From positions 1 through 60,040 of the forward strand of contig JACPIE010000001.1 in NCBI GenBank assembly GCA_016188245.1: a stretch of 60,040 bases of DNA, in the 5' to 3' direction. Source of the stretch: Candidatus Woesearchaeota archaeon. GTDB taxonomy: Archaea; Nanobdellota; Nanobdellia; Woesearchaeales; GW2011-AR4. This document shows, in pieces, positions 8,849 to 18,195 of this stretch; within the stretch, counting starts at the first letter, position 1, and the number at the start of each line of letters is the position of its first letter. The notes below the pieces were generated by a model. It was not told where the DNA came from. It did not search any database and saw nothing but the letters and a program-made list of their open reading frames with translations. The translations under genes and the position numbers were made by a program.

Positions 8849-10085
8849 AAGGGAAATAAATGCAGATGTAGAGGCTCCTCCTTCAAAGAGCTATACGCAA
8901 AGGGCATTGATAATTGCATCACTTGCAAAAGGAAATTCGACCATTAAAAATGCCTTATTCAGCGACGACACCCATTATATGGCCGAAGCATTAAGGGAAT
9001 TTGGGGTTAAAATTGAGAGAAAAGGAAAAGACATAGCTGTCCGCGGAACAAACGGGGATTTAGTCCTTCCAAAAAAAGACATCTTTACGGGAAATGCAGG
9101 CACTGCAATGAGGTTTTTAACGGCATTTGCGTGCCTGGCAAACGGGGAAGTTTCAATAACAGGGGATAAAAGGATGCAGCAGCGCCCGATCAAAGACCTG
9201 CTTGATGTGTTGGAGCAACTTGGAGTAAAAAGCGAAAGCGCAAACGGGTGCCCGCCAATAAAGATTTACGGCGGCACTTTTATAGGGGGGAAAGCCATGC
9301 TAAAAGGCAATGTAAGCAGCCAATACCTGTCATCAGTATTGATGTGCGCCCCTTATGCTAAAAAAAGTGTTGAAGTAAGTGTGGTGGGAGATTTAACGTC
9401 TAAGCCTTACATAAATATCACTCTGGATGTGATGAAGCATTTTGGAACTAATGTCAAGAATATCGGCTATAGGAAATTTACTGTAAATCCCAGTGATAGA
9501 TACAAGGCAGTGAGCTATAAGATTGAAGGCGATGCCTCAAGCGCAAGCTATTTCCTTGCAGCGGCAGCTGTTACAAAAGGCAGGGTAAGGGTAAAAAATT
9601 TAAATCCAAGCAGCAGGCAGGGAGATATAAAGTTTGCAGATATGCTCAAAATGATGGGGTGCAGTGTAAAAAAAGGCAAAGATTTCATTGAGGTTAGAGG
9701 AGCCAAGCTGAAAGGAATTGATGCCGACATGAATTCGATGCCTGATGCCGCGCCAACACTGGCTGTTGCAAGCATATTTGCTGACGGAGCAACAACAATA
9801 AGAAATGTTGAAAATTTGAGGTACAAGGAGACTGACAGGCTGAAAGCCCTGGCTTTTGAACTGAGGAAGATAGGGGCGCATGTTGATGAGATTAGGGGTG
9901 GGCTGAAAATAAAGAAAAAACGGCTGAGAAAAGCGATTATAGAAACTTACGATGACCACAGGATGGCAATGAGCTTTGCAGTCACCGGCTTGATGATTGA
10001 CGGGATAAAAATCAAAAATCCAAATTGTGTTAAAAAATCTTTCCCTGATTTTTGGAAAAAATTTAATGAGCTTTACAAAAAATGA
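8829..10085 (+). CDS. aroA: 3-phosphoshikimate 1-carboxyvinyltransferase (EPSP synthase)
   Basis: APPSKSYTQRALIIASLAKG, GNAGTAMRFLTAFA, SSQYLSSVLM, RYKETDRLKAL, TYDDHRMAMSFA. Confidence 0.95.
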   Translation: MIAIKTKREINADVEAPPSKSYTQRALIIASLAKGNSTIKNALFSDDTHYMAEALREFGVKIERKGKDIAVRGTNGDLVLPKKDIFTGNAGTAMRFLTAFACLANGEVSITGDKRMQQRPIKDLLDVLEQLGVKSESANGCPPIKIYGGTFIGGKAMLKGNVSSQYLSSVLMCAPYAKKSVEVSVVGDLTSKPYINITLDVMKHFGTNVKNIGYRKFTVNPSDRYKAVSYKIEGDASSASYFLAAAAVTKGRVRVKNLNPSSRQGDIKFADMLKMMGCSVKKGKDFIEVRGAKLKGIDADMNSMPDAAPTLAVASIFADGATTIRNVENLRYKETDRLKALAFELRKIGAHVDEIRGGLKIKKKRLRKAIIETYDDHRMAMSFAVTGLMIDGIKIKNPNCVKKSFPDFWKKFNELYKK

Positions 10086-10597
10086 ATATTGCATTAATCG
10101 GGTTCAGGGGCGCCGGGAAAACAACTATAGGAAAGCTGCTGTCCAGAAGGCTGGATAAAAAACTTATTTCAACGGATGATGAAATAGAAAAAACAACAAA
10201 AATGCCAATTGCCAAATTTGTGAATGAGTATGGGTGGAAAAGGTTCAGGGAAGTTGAAGCCGATATAATTGAGTATGTGAGCGATTTTGATGACTGCATT
10301 TTTGATACAGGCGGCGGAATAATAATGAGAAATGAAAATATTGTAAACCTGAAAAAGAATGCCCTGATTGTGCTGCTCACAGCAGATATAGGCACGGTAA
10401 AAAACCGGCTGAAAAACAGCAGGGAGAGGCCTGCGTTGACTAAAAATGGAAATTTTCTGGAAGAGGCAAAAGGGGTCATGCAGGAAAGGGAAGCCAGATA
10501 CAAAAACGCAGCAGATTATACGATTGACACATCAATGATGAAAGCAGAAGAGGCATGTGATTTGATAATGCATTATGTGAAAATGGAGCTGCAGTAA
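10082..10597 (+). CDS. aroK: Shikimate kinase, bacterial P-loop type
   Basis: GFRGAGKTTIGKLLSRRL (Walker A), STDDEIEK, FREVEADII, DTGGGII. Confidence 0.92.
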   Translation: MNIALIGFRGAGKTTIGKLLSRRLDKKLISTDDEIEKTTKMPIAKFVNEYGWKRFREVEADIIEYVSDFDDCIFDTGGGIIMRNENIVNLKKNALIVLLTADIGTVKNRLKNSRERPALTKNGNFLEEAKGVMQEREARYKNAADYTIDTSMMKAEEACDLIMHYVKMELQ

Positions 10598-10598
10598 A

Positions 10599-10715
10599 AT
10601 GCCAAAAATTTTTATTAGATATTGGATTTGTAAAAAATTTTTGAGCATGATCAAAAACCACTGGAATAATTTGCAACAATCAACAAATTATATTTGTATA
10701 AAGGGTGATTTTTGA
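10599..10715 (+). CDS. Possible 38-aa micro-ORF coupled between aroK and aroC
   Basis: taaaATG at aroK stop; MPKIFIRYWICKKFLSMIKNHWNNLQQSTNYICIKGDF; TGA stop 1 nt before aroC ATG 10717. Confidence 0.3.
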   Translation: MPKIFIRYWICKKFLSMIKNHWNNLQQSTNYICIKGDF

Positions 10716-10716
10716 C

Positions 10717-11799
10717 ATGTCCAATACGTTCGGCACGCTGTTCAGGATAACTACATGGGGAGAAAGCCATGGAAAATCAATTGGAGTCATAGTGGACGGA
10801 TGCCCTGCCGGGCTTGAGATAAAAGAAGGATATGTGCAGGAGGAACTTGACAAAAGGGCGCCTGGGCAGAGTGAAGTTATGAGCCCGAGAAAAGAAGCTG
10901 ATAAAGTCGAAATTTTGAGCGGCATTTTTGAAGGCAAAACAACAGGAATGCCCATCTCAATGATCATGCACAATAAGGATGCGGATTCATCAAAATATGA
11001 AAAGATAAAGCACTTGCTAAGGCCGGGGCATGCCGATTTTACCTACCAGGCCAAGTACATGCACAGAGATTACAGAGGAGGTGGCAGAAGCTCTGCAAGG
11101 GAAACTGCTTCGAGAGTTGCTGCCGGAGCAATTGCAAAAAAATTGCTTGAAAAGTATGGGATTGAGATTATTGCTTATGTAACGGAAATTGCCGGGGTAA
11201 AAGCTGGAAAAATTGATTATGCTGAAATCAGCAAAAATGAGGTTAGGTGTCCTGATAAAGATGCCGCAAAAAAAATGAAGCGGGCAATATTGGAGGCCAA
11301 GAATGAGGGAGATTCAGTCGGAGGGATATGCGAGATAGCTGCTTTCAATGTTCCTGCCGGGCTTGGCAAACCGGTTTACAGCAAGCTTGAGGCTGATTTG
11401 GGCTCTGCAATTCTTGGCATTAATGCTGTCAAAGGAGTTGAGTTTGGCGGCGGATTTGGGCTGGCAAGGTTAAAAGGAAGCGCTGCAAATGACGAGTTTG
11501 CCGTTAAATCAGGCAGAATTATAACAAGGACAAACCGCCATGGGGGGATTCTTGGAGGAATCTCAACAGGCATGCCGATAATTATGCGCGCTGTTGTTAA
11601 GCCTGCATCAAGCATATTGAAAAAGCAAAAAACTGTCAACTATAAGACGATGAAGCAGGAAACTATCTCGGTGGAGGGGAGGCATGATCCTGCAACAATA
11701 GTGAGGTTTCCCCCGATTGCGGAAGCCATGACGGCAATTGTAATTGCCGATCATATGATGATGGCCGGAAAGATAAATCCGGACACTTTGCTTGGATGA
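10717..11799 (+). CDS. aroC: Chorismate synthase
   Basis: [68 protein letters not shown]. Confidence 0.96.
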   Translation: MSNTFGTLFRITTWGESHGKSIGVIVDGCPAGLEIKEGYVQEELDKRAPGQSEVMSPRKEADKVEILSGIFEGKTTGMPISMIMHNKDADSSKYEKIKHLLRPGHADFTYQAKYMHRDYRGGGRSSARETASRVAAGAIAKKLLEKYGIEIIAYVTEIAGVKAGKIDYAEISKNEVRCPDKDAAKKMKRAILEAKNEGDSVGGICEIAAFNVPAGLGKPVYSKLEADLGSAILGINAVKGVEFGGGFGLARLKGSAANDEFAVKSGRIITRTNRHGGILGGISTGMPIIMRAVVKPASSILKKQKTVNYKTMKQETISVEGRHDPATIVRFPPIAEAMTAIVIADHMMMAGKINPDTLLG

Positions 11800-12641
11800 A
11801 TTCTATGAAAACTACAATCGGCATAATCGGCGGCACTGGGCAGATGGGGAAGTTTTTCAAAAAATTTTTTGAGAGCAATGGCTGCAAAGTTCTTGTTTCT
11901 TCAAGAAAGACTGAACTAAAGCCTGAAGAATGCGCAAAGCAAAGCGATGTTGTCCTAATCTCAGTTCCAATAAACGCGGCAGTTGGAGTCATCAAAAAAG
12001 TCGGGCCTTATGTCAATAAAAATTCCCTGTTGGTCGACACCGCATCAATAAAAAAAGCCCCTGTAGATGCCATGCTCCGCTATTCCAAATGTGAAGTTGC
12101 TGGAATGCACCCCATGTTTGGGCCAAATCTGCAAACTTTGAAAGAACAAACAATTGTGATTTGCCCTGCTAGGCCAAGGAAATTGGTTAAGTGGCTTGTT
12201 GGTGTGTTGAGGAAAAATGGAGCGAAGATAAAGATAACAACTCCAGAAGCACATGACAAAATGATGTCTTTGGTGCAGGGCTTGAATCACTTTAGTTCGC
12301 TTAATGCAGCCCATGCTATGAAAAAGTTGGGAATAACCATCAAAGACAGCCTTGAATATGCAAGCCCAATTTATAAGCTGCGGATGATCATGGCTGGAAG
12401 GATGCTCAATCAAGATCCGAAGCTGTATGCAGACATTGAAATAATGAATGATGGTAATATGGCAGCTTTGAACGCCTATCTTGATTCTGCAAGGAAGCTG
12501 GATGAGATAATAAGAAAAAAGGACAGAAAAGCGTTTGTAAGGTACTTTAACGAGTGTGCCGAATTTTTCGGAGACTTCAAGAAAGAAGCAGAATGCACAA
12601 GTGACTATTTGATAGAAAGAATGGCGGTGGATGCAAAGTGA
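11796..12641 (+). CDS. tyrA: Prephenate dehydrogenase (no chorismate mutase domain)
   Basis: IGIIGGTGQMGKFFKKFFE Rossmann; GMHPMFGPN; VQGLNHF. Confidence 0.88.
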   Translation: MNSMKTTIGIIGGTGQMGKFFKKFFESNGCKVLVSSRKTELKPEECAKQSDVVLISVPINAAVGVIKKVGPYVNKNSLLVDTASIKKAPVDAMLRYSKCEVAGMHPMFGPNLQTLKEQTIVICPARPRKLVKWLVGVLRKNGAKIKITTPEAHDKMMSLVQGLNHFSSLNAAHAMKKLGITIKDSLEYASPIYKLRMIMAGRMLNQDPKLYADIEIMNDGNMAALNAYLDSARKLDEIIRKKDRKAFVRYFNECAEFFGDFKKEAECTSDYLIERMAVDAK

Positions 12642-13456
12642 AAATAGCAACTTTGGGCCCTGAAGGCACTTTCAGCCATGAAGCTGTTTTAAAGTACAGC
12701 AATGATGCAGAAATACTGTTCAATGGCACCATAATGGGCATTTTTGAGTCTGTTGCAGGCGGCAAAGCAAAACTTGGAATTGTTCCGATTGAAAATTCAG
12801 TTGCAGGCACAGTCGGGCAGACGCTTGACTGCCTTGTGAAATTTGGCATCAAAATAAGGGATGAGATGATACTGCCAATACGCCACCATCTTGCAGGATT
12901 CGGAAACGCCAATGATATAAGAAATATAAGAACTCTCTACGTCCATCCCCAGACTTATGAGCAATGTGAACTGTTTGTCAAAAGATTCCTGCCAAAAGCC
13001 GAGATAATAGAAACTTCCAGCAACGGCAAATCTGCGGAAATTGTTGCAAAATCAAAAGACAAGGCAAGCGCTTCAATAATACCGAAAACCGCAACCAGCA
13101 TTTACGGGCTCAGGATGATTAAAAAAGACGTACAGGACAGCAGGTTCAATGTCACAAGATTTTTTGCTGTTGGCAATTCTAACAATAAAAAGACAGGATA
13201 TGACAGGACAAGCATAGCAGTTTACCCTCAAATTGACAAGCCCGGATTGCTTTACAATATGCTTGGCGAGTTTGCAAAAAGAAAAATTAATTTGACAAAA
13301 ATCGAGTCAAGGCCGTCAAAAGGAAAGCTTGGCGACTATATATTTTATATAGACTTCCAGGGTCACAAATCCGAAAAACATGTCAATGAGTCATTAAAAG
13401 TGATTGAAGGCAGTTTTTTTGTCAACGTGCTTGGAAGTTATCCTAGAAAATACTGA
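12638..13456 (+). CDS. pheA: Prephenate dehydratase with C-terminal ACT domain
   Basis: ATLGPEGTFSHEA, IVPIENSVAGTV, DSRFNVTRFFAVG, ACT: KPGLLYNMLGEFAKRKINLTKIESRPSKGKLGDYIFYIDFQGH. Confidence 0.93.
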   Translation: MKIATLGPEGTFSHEAVLKYSNDAEILFNGTIMGIFESVAGGKAKLGIVPIENSVAGTVGQTLDCLVKFGIKIRDEMILPIRHHLAGFGNANDIRNIRTLYVHPQTYEQCELFVKRFLPKAEIIETSSNGKSAEIVAKSKDKASASIIPKTATSIYGLRMIKKDVQDSRFNVTRFFAVGNSNNKKTGYDRTSIAVYPQIDKPGLLYNMLGEFAKRKINLTKIESRPSKGKLGDYIFYIDFQGHKSEKHVNESLKVIEGSFFVNVLGSYPRKY

Positions 13457-13461
13457 TTAGG

Positions 13462-14979
13462 ATGGAAATGAAAAAACTGGCAGAGAGCCTGAATCCTGCT
13501 GAAAGGAAGGTTTTGAAAGTGCTTAATAATTTCAGCTCTTTTTATGACATAATGAAGGCAACCGGGCTGAAGGACATAGAGATTGCAAGGACTTTGCAGT
13601 GGCTTCAAAATAAGGGAATAATCAAGGTAAAGGAAGAGCAGAAAGAGACAGTTTCACTTGATGAGAACGGGCAGAAATATCTTGAACATGGAATGCCGGA
13701 AAAAAGATTTCTTGAATCTATAGAAAAAGCCTCGACAATTCCTGAAATAACAAGGAAATCCGGATTAAGCAATGAAGAGGCTGCAGCTTCGCTTGGGGCG
13801 TTAAGATCAAAAAATGCCATAGAAATAGAGAAAAACAAAGAGATAACCATCAAACTGACAGAGCACGGCAAGCACTTGCTGAAGCATCCCATGCCTGAAG
13901 AGAATTTTCTGAAGGAAAACTTTCCTAAAGAACTGGGCACTTTAAACCAGGAAGAAAAATTTGTTCTTGAAGCTTTGAGAAAGAGGAAAAGGATTGTCAA
14001 GGTTGAACTATCAAAGTCCATAAGCGCAGAATTAACTGAAACCGGCAGAAAACTGCTCAAGGAAAAAATTGAAGACAATCTTATTGAGAAATTAACCCCC
14101 TCTCTGATAAAGACAGCTGCCTGGAAAGGGAAGAAATTCAGAAGATTTGATGTCAGGATAAACGTTCCTTCGATTTTTGCGGGAAGGAAGCAGCATTACA
14201 GGAGATTTCTCGATGAAGTCAGGCAGAAGTTTGTCGGGCTTGGCTTCAAGGAGATGGCAGGTCCTCTTGTTGAAACTGATTTTTGGGATATGGACGCATT
14301 GTTCATGCCGCAGTTTCATTCTGCAAGGGACATCCACCAGGCTTACTACATAAAAGAGCCGAAATACGGCAAATTAGACGAGAACTTAGTAAGGAAAGTG
14401 AAAGATTCCCATGAAAATGGATTTAACACGGGTTCTAAAGGCTGGCGGTACAATTTTGATGTTAAAAGAACTCACAGGCATATGCTAAGGACACAGGGAA
14501 CTGCTTGCTCGGCAAGAATGCTTGCATCAAAAGATATTAAGATTCCTGGAAAGTATTTTGCAATATCGAGATGTTTCAGGTATGACGTTGTTGATGCAAC
14601 CCATTTTCCTGAATTTAACCAGACAGAAGGAATCATTGTAGAAGAAGGATTAAATTTTAGACACCTTAAAAGTGTGCTAAAAATGTTTGCTGAAGAATTT
14701 GCAGAGACTGACCAAATCAAGATAACTCCGGGGTATTTCCCGTTTACAGAGCCGAGCGCTGAACTTCATGCAAAGCACCCTGAGCTTGGGTGGATAGAAT
14801 TAGGGGGGTCTGGAATTTTCAGGCCAGAAGTTGTCAAGCCGCTGCTTGGAAAGGAGATTCCTGTACTGGCATGGGGCATAGGAATTGACAGGATTGCAAT
14901 GTTCAAGCTCGGAATCAAGGACATAAGGCAGCTATTCAGCCATAACCTGGAATTTTTAAGAAATGCAAAAGTGGTGTGA
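13462..14979 (+). CDS. pheS: Phenylalanyl-tRNA synthetase alpha subunit
   Basis: Winged-helix N-terminal repeats plus class II core (MLRTQGTACSARML, FRYDVVDATHFPEFNQTEG, GIGIDRIAM). Confidence 0.95.
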   Translation: MEMKKLAESLNPAERKVLKVLNNFSSFYDIMKATGLKDIEIARTLQWLQNKGIIKVKEEQKETVSLDENGQKYLEHGMPEKRFLESIEKASTIPEITRKSGLSNEEAAASLGALRSKNAIEIEKNKEITIKLTEHGKHLLKHPMPEENFLKENFPKELGTLNQEEKFVLEALRKRKRIVKVELSKSISAELTETGRKLLKEKIEDNLIEKLTPSLIKTAAWKGKKFRRFDVRINVPSIFAGRKQHYRRFLDEVRQKFVGLGFKEMAGPLVETDFWDMDALFMPQFHSARDIHQAYYIKEPKYGKLDENLVRKVKDSHENGFNTGSKGWRYNFDVKRTHRHMLRTQGTACSARMLASKDIKIPGKYFAISRCFRYDVVDATHFPEFNQTEGIIVEEGLNFRHLKSVLKMFAEEFAETDQIKITPGYFPFTEPSAELHAKHPELGWIELGGSGIFRPEVVKPLLGKEIPVLAWGIGIDRIAMFKLGIKDIRQLFSHNLEFLRNAKVV

Positions 14980-14984
14980 TATCG

Positions 14985-15440
14985 ATGAAGAGAAATAAAA
15001 AAATCAAAGTAACTGATAAAAATAAGAGATACATCAGGTTTTGCCCTAAATGCAGCTCTATAAATGTCCAACAAGACAAGTCTACAATGCAATCACTAGG
15101 CTACTTGCCAACTAAATATATTTGCTGTAATTGCGGTTTTTCCTCATTTACCATGCCGGACATAGATGTTAATAAAACAAATAAGTTAAAAATAAAAAAT
15201 AAAAAATCCGTTAACTTATCAAAAATCGAGTCAGAAAAAATAGATACTTCCTATGGAAAATTTATTACCATGATTTTTTGGAAAATAAGCGGACCTTTAT
15301 CTTTAATTATTGGTTTCGTGCTGCTGTTTGCAGTTTATGTTTCTGAGAGTATTAATTATTTTAATTTGGTTTATTCATTATTTTTAATAATGTTTGGTGG
15401 ATTTGCATGTTATATCAGCTACTTAAAACAAACTAGCTAA
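14985..15440 (+). CDS. Zinc-ribbon plus two-TM hypothetical protein between pheS and pheT
   Basis: FCPKCSSINV...YICCNCGFSSF Zn-ribbon; two C-terminal hydrophobic helices; 3-nt spacing to downstream pheT. Confidence 0.65.
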   Translation: MKRNKKIKVTDKNKRYIRFCPKCSSINVQQDKSTMQSLGYLPTKYICCNCGFSSFTMPDIDVNKTNKLKIKNKKSVNLSKIESEKIDTSYGKFITMIFWKISGPLSLIIGFVLLFAVYVSESINYFNLVYSLFLIMFGGFACYISYLKQTS

Positions 15441-15441
15441 A

Positions 15442-17130
15442 ATGCCGACAATAACATTTTCATTGAAAGACCTGCAGCATTTGGTAGGCAGGAAAATAAC
15501 AGTTGGTGAGATTCAGGAGCTTGCCCATTACGGCAAAGGGGATTTTGAAGGCTATGACGAAGAAACTGATGAAGTCAAGATAGATTTTGGAGACACAAAC
15601 CTGCCTTACCTATGGAGTGTTGAAGGATTTGCGAGGCTGATAAAGGGAATTCTTGGAATGCAAAAAGGAATTCCTCAGATAAAAATCAACAAAGGCGACT
15701 ACAAAATTGATGTTGACAAATCAGTCATTAAATGCAGACCATACATATCGTGCTTTGCTGCAAAAGGGCGCAAGATTGATGATTACCTTATCAAGCAAAT
15801 GGTGCAGCTGCAGGAGAAATTTTGCGAAAGTTACGGCCGAAGAAGGCAAAAAGTATCCATAGGGCTGTATTCATACAGGAGGCTGAAATTTCCAGTGCAT
15901 TACAAGGCTGTTGGCCCATTGGCAGTTGAATTTGTTCCTCTGGAATTCAAGGCCAAAATGAATTTGAAAGAGATTCTTGCAGAGCATCCTAAAGGAAAAG
16001 ACTATGCCTGGATTCTTGAGGGATTCGAGAAGTATCCCGTGCTTATAGATGACAATAATGAAGTGATGAGCTTTGTTCCAATAATAAACTCGAATTTCAC
16101 CGGAAAGCTTGAGATTGGAGATGAAGATATGCTGTTTGAGGCAACCGGAACTGATGAGGAAGCTGTGAATTTGGCTGCAAACATTTTCGCTTATGCCCTT
16201 CATGAAAGGGATTTTGACATTTATTCCGTTGAGATAAAATATCCTGACAAAAAAACTGTTTCGCCGGATTTGACGCACGAAATTATAGATATAAAAAATG
16301 AGCAGATAAGCAGGCTGTTTGGATTAGAGTTGAAAGAAAGTGAAGTCAAAAATTTGCTTGAAAAGGCGCAGTTTGAATTTACTAAAAACAGGGTTAAAAT
16401 TCCTCCTTACAGGAAGGATATTATTCATCCTTATGATGTGATAGAAGATATAGGCATAATGTATGGATTTGAGAATATAGAAGGATATCCATTAGCTACT
16501 TTCACCCATGGCTCAACTGAAAAAATCCATGATTTTGTTGACAAAATAAGGGAAATTGCCGTTGGGCTCGGATATCAGGAAGTAATGAGCCCCATACTGG
16601 CAAACAAGGATTTGCTGTATAAGAATATGAATATTGAAGGTATCGGAACAATTGAGATTGATGACTGCATGTCAGAAACCTATTCTGCAGTAAGGAGCTG
16701 GCTGTTGCCAAACTTGATGGAAGTTTTTTCCAAGAACAAGCATGTTGAGTTCCCTCAGGGGATTTTTGAAGAAGGGCTGGTTAATCACACAAAAGGCGAT
16801 GAAATAGTTGAAAATCATAAAATTGCCATTGCAGGTTCGCATGATGGTGCAAATTACACTGAAATGAGGCAGGTTCTCGAATATATCTTGAAATGCTTCG
16901 GCCTGCATTGCGACATTGAAGAAGCAGAGCACGGCTCATTCATTGAAGGAAGATGCGCAAGGGCAATTGTAAAAGGCAAGAAAGTCGCTTATTTGGGGGA
17001 AATAAATCCCATTGTTTTGTCAAACTGGGGGCTGGAAATGCCTGTTGCTGCTTTGGAGCTGAATTTGACGGAACTGTTTGAAGTGATGGAGAAAAATAAA
17101 AAAACAGGAGAATTTGAAGAGCTGCAATAA
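15442..17130 (+). CDS. pheT: Phenylalanyl-tRNA synthetase beta subunit
   Basis: MPTITFSLKDLQHLVG...; B5 domain; GSFIEGRCARAIVKGKKVAYLGEINP C-terminal core. Confidence 0.94.
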   Translation: MPTITFSLKDLQHLVGRKITVGEIQELAHYGKGDFEGYDEETDEVKIDFGDTNLPYLWSVEGFARLIKGILGMQKGIPQIKINKGDYKIDVDKSVIKCRPYISCFAAKGRKIDDYLIKQMVQLQEKFCESYGRRRQKVSIGLYSYRRLKFPVHYKAVGPLAVEFVPLEFKAKMNLKEILAEHPKGKDYAWILEGFEKYPVLIDDNNEVMSFVPIINSNFTGKLEIGDEDMLFEATGTDEEAVNLAANIFAYALHERDFDIYSVEIKYPDKKTVSPDLTHEIIDIKNEQISRLFGLELKESEVKNLLEKAQFEFTKNRVKIPPYRKDIIHPYDVIEDIGIMYGFENIEGYPLATFTHGSTEKIHDFVDKIREIAVGLGYQEVMSPILANKDLLYKNMNIEGIGTIEIDDCMSETYSAVRSWLLPNLMEVFSKNKHVEFPQGIFEEGLVNHTKGDEIVENHKIAIAGSHDGANYTEMRQVLEYILKCFGLHCDIEEAEHGSFIEGRCARAIVKGKKVAYLGEINPIVLSNWGLEMPVAALELNLTELFEVMEKNKKTGEFEELQ

Positions 17131-17137
17131 CTTTTGT

Positions 17138-17644
17138 TTATTCTTTACTTCTCTCGGCTTTCTTTGAAGATGTTTTCTTCTCTTTCGGCTTTGCTTCCAC
17201 TGGCTTTTCTGCTTTTGCCCCTTCCTTCTTCTCTTCGCTCAATCCTGCCTTCTCTTCTAAAGTTGCTTCTTGCTTAACTTCTGATTTTTGCTCTTTTTTC
17301 TTATGCCTGAATATGTCCCGAAGCTTTTTCTTCTCTTCTTTTTGGACCCTTAGCTGCTCGGGGGTTTTTCTCTTCGCCTTCGGCTTCTGTGTTTTTGGCT
17401 TTGGCTTTGTGATTCTTACTTTCAGCCCCAGCTCGTCCAAAGCTTTAGCAACGTCTTCGTGGGAAACGTTTTTTTTAATATCAATTTTCTGATTTAATGG
17501 CTCAATGTGGAGAATGTTAACTTTTCTTCTTCTTGTTTCGCCATCAATTAGAATATACTTGTCATCAAGGACATCTATGATGACTCCCTTTTTGCCTGCA
17601 TCCCTGCCTGCAATTTTCACAACCAATCTTCCGACTTCAATCAT
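17138..17644 (-). CDS. Ribosomal protein eL14 with long charged C-terminal extension
   Basis: MIEVGRLVVKIAGRDAGKKGVIIDVLDDKYILIDGETRRRKVNILHIEPL. Confidence 0.88.
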   Translation of the reverse strand: MIEVGRLVVKIAGRDAGKKGVIIDVLDDKYILIDGETRRRKVNILHIEPLNQKIDIKKNVSHEDVAKALDELGLKVRITKPKPKTQKPKAKRKTPEQLRVQKEEKKKLRDIFRHKKKEQKSEVKQEATLEEKAGLSEEKKEGAKAEKPVEAKPKEKKTSSKKAERSKE

Positions 17645-17849
17645 TTTGTTCCTCCAAACCGCTTGTGATTAGAAATCAGCAAATTTTGCCTATCCAACCA
17701 CCCTTAATCAAGCAGTGTCGCCATCTGCTCAAGTGATTTCTTTTGTTTTTATATGATGCTATATTATTCACAAGCGGGTTTCCTTTATCGCGTTGCTTCT
17801 AAAGGACGCTTCGTGTTTGTTTAATTTTATTATTTCTTATTAATATTGA

Positions 17850-18116
17850 TTATTGCCTTGCTTTGTCAATCATTTTCTGCCTCATGCACCTGCTGCACAG
17901 GACTCCTCCGAAGGGCCTTTCTGGCCTTTTCCTTGTCTTGGCAATTCCCCTCATCCGATAAGGCATCTCTCTTGGGATTCCTTTCAGAACAGCGCCGCAA
18001 TTGCCGCATTTGGCAGGTTTTGGCTTTTTTTCCCTGTACTGGAGGCTAACTCTGTTGCCAGGGACTTTCCTGAATATCCTCCTTAAGCTTCTGCTCCTTA
18101 ATCTTGGTGCCGGCAT
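17850..18116 (-). CDS. Ribosomal protein eL34
   Basis: MPAPRLRSRSLRRIFRKVPGNRVSLQYREKKPKPAKCGNCGAVLKGIPR...CSRCM; start reassigned inside the longer ORF. Confidence 0.88.
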   Translation of the reverse strand: MPAPRLRSRSLRRIFRKVPGNRVSLQYREKKPKPAKCGNCGAVLKGIPREMPYRMRGIAKTRKRPERPFGGVLCSRCMRQKMIDKARQ

Positions 18117-18195
18117 GCTTTCCAGAAATATTAAGTCATTTAAAAAGGTTAGCATAATCTTTAAATAGGAATGCGTCAAATCGGATTTAAGCAAT

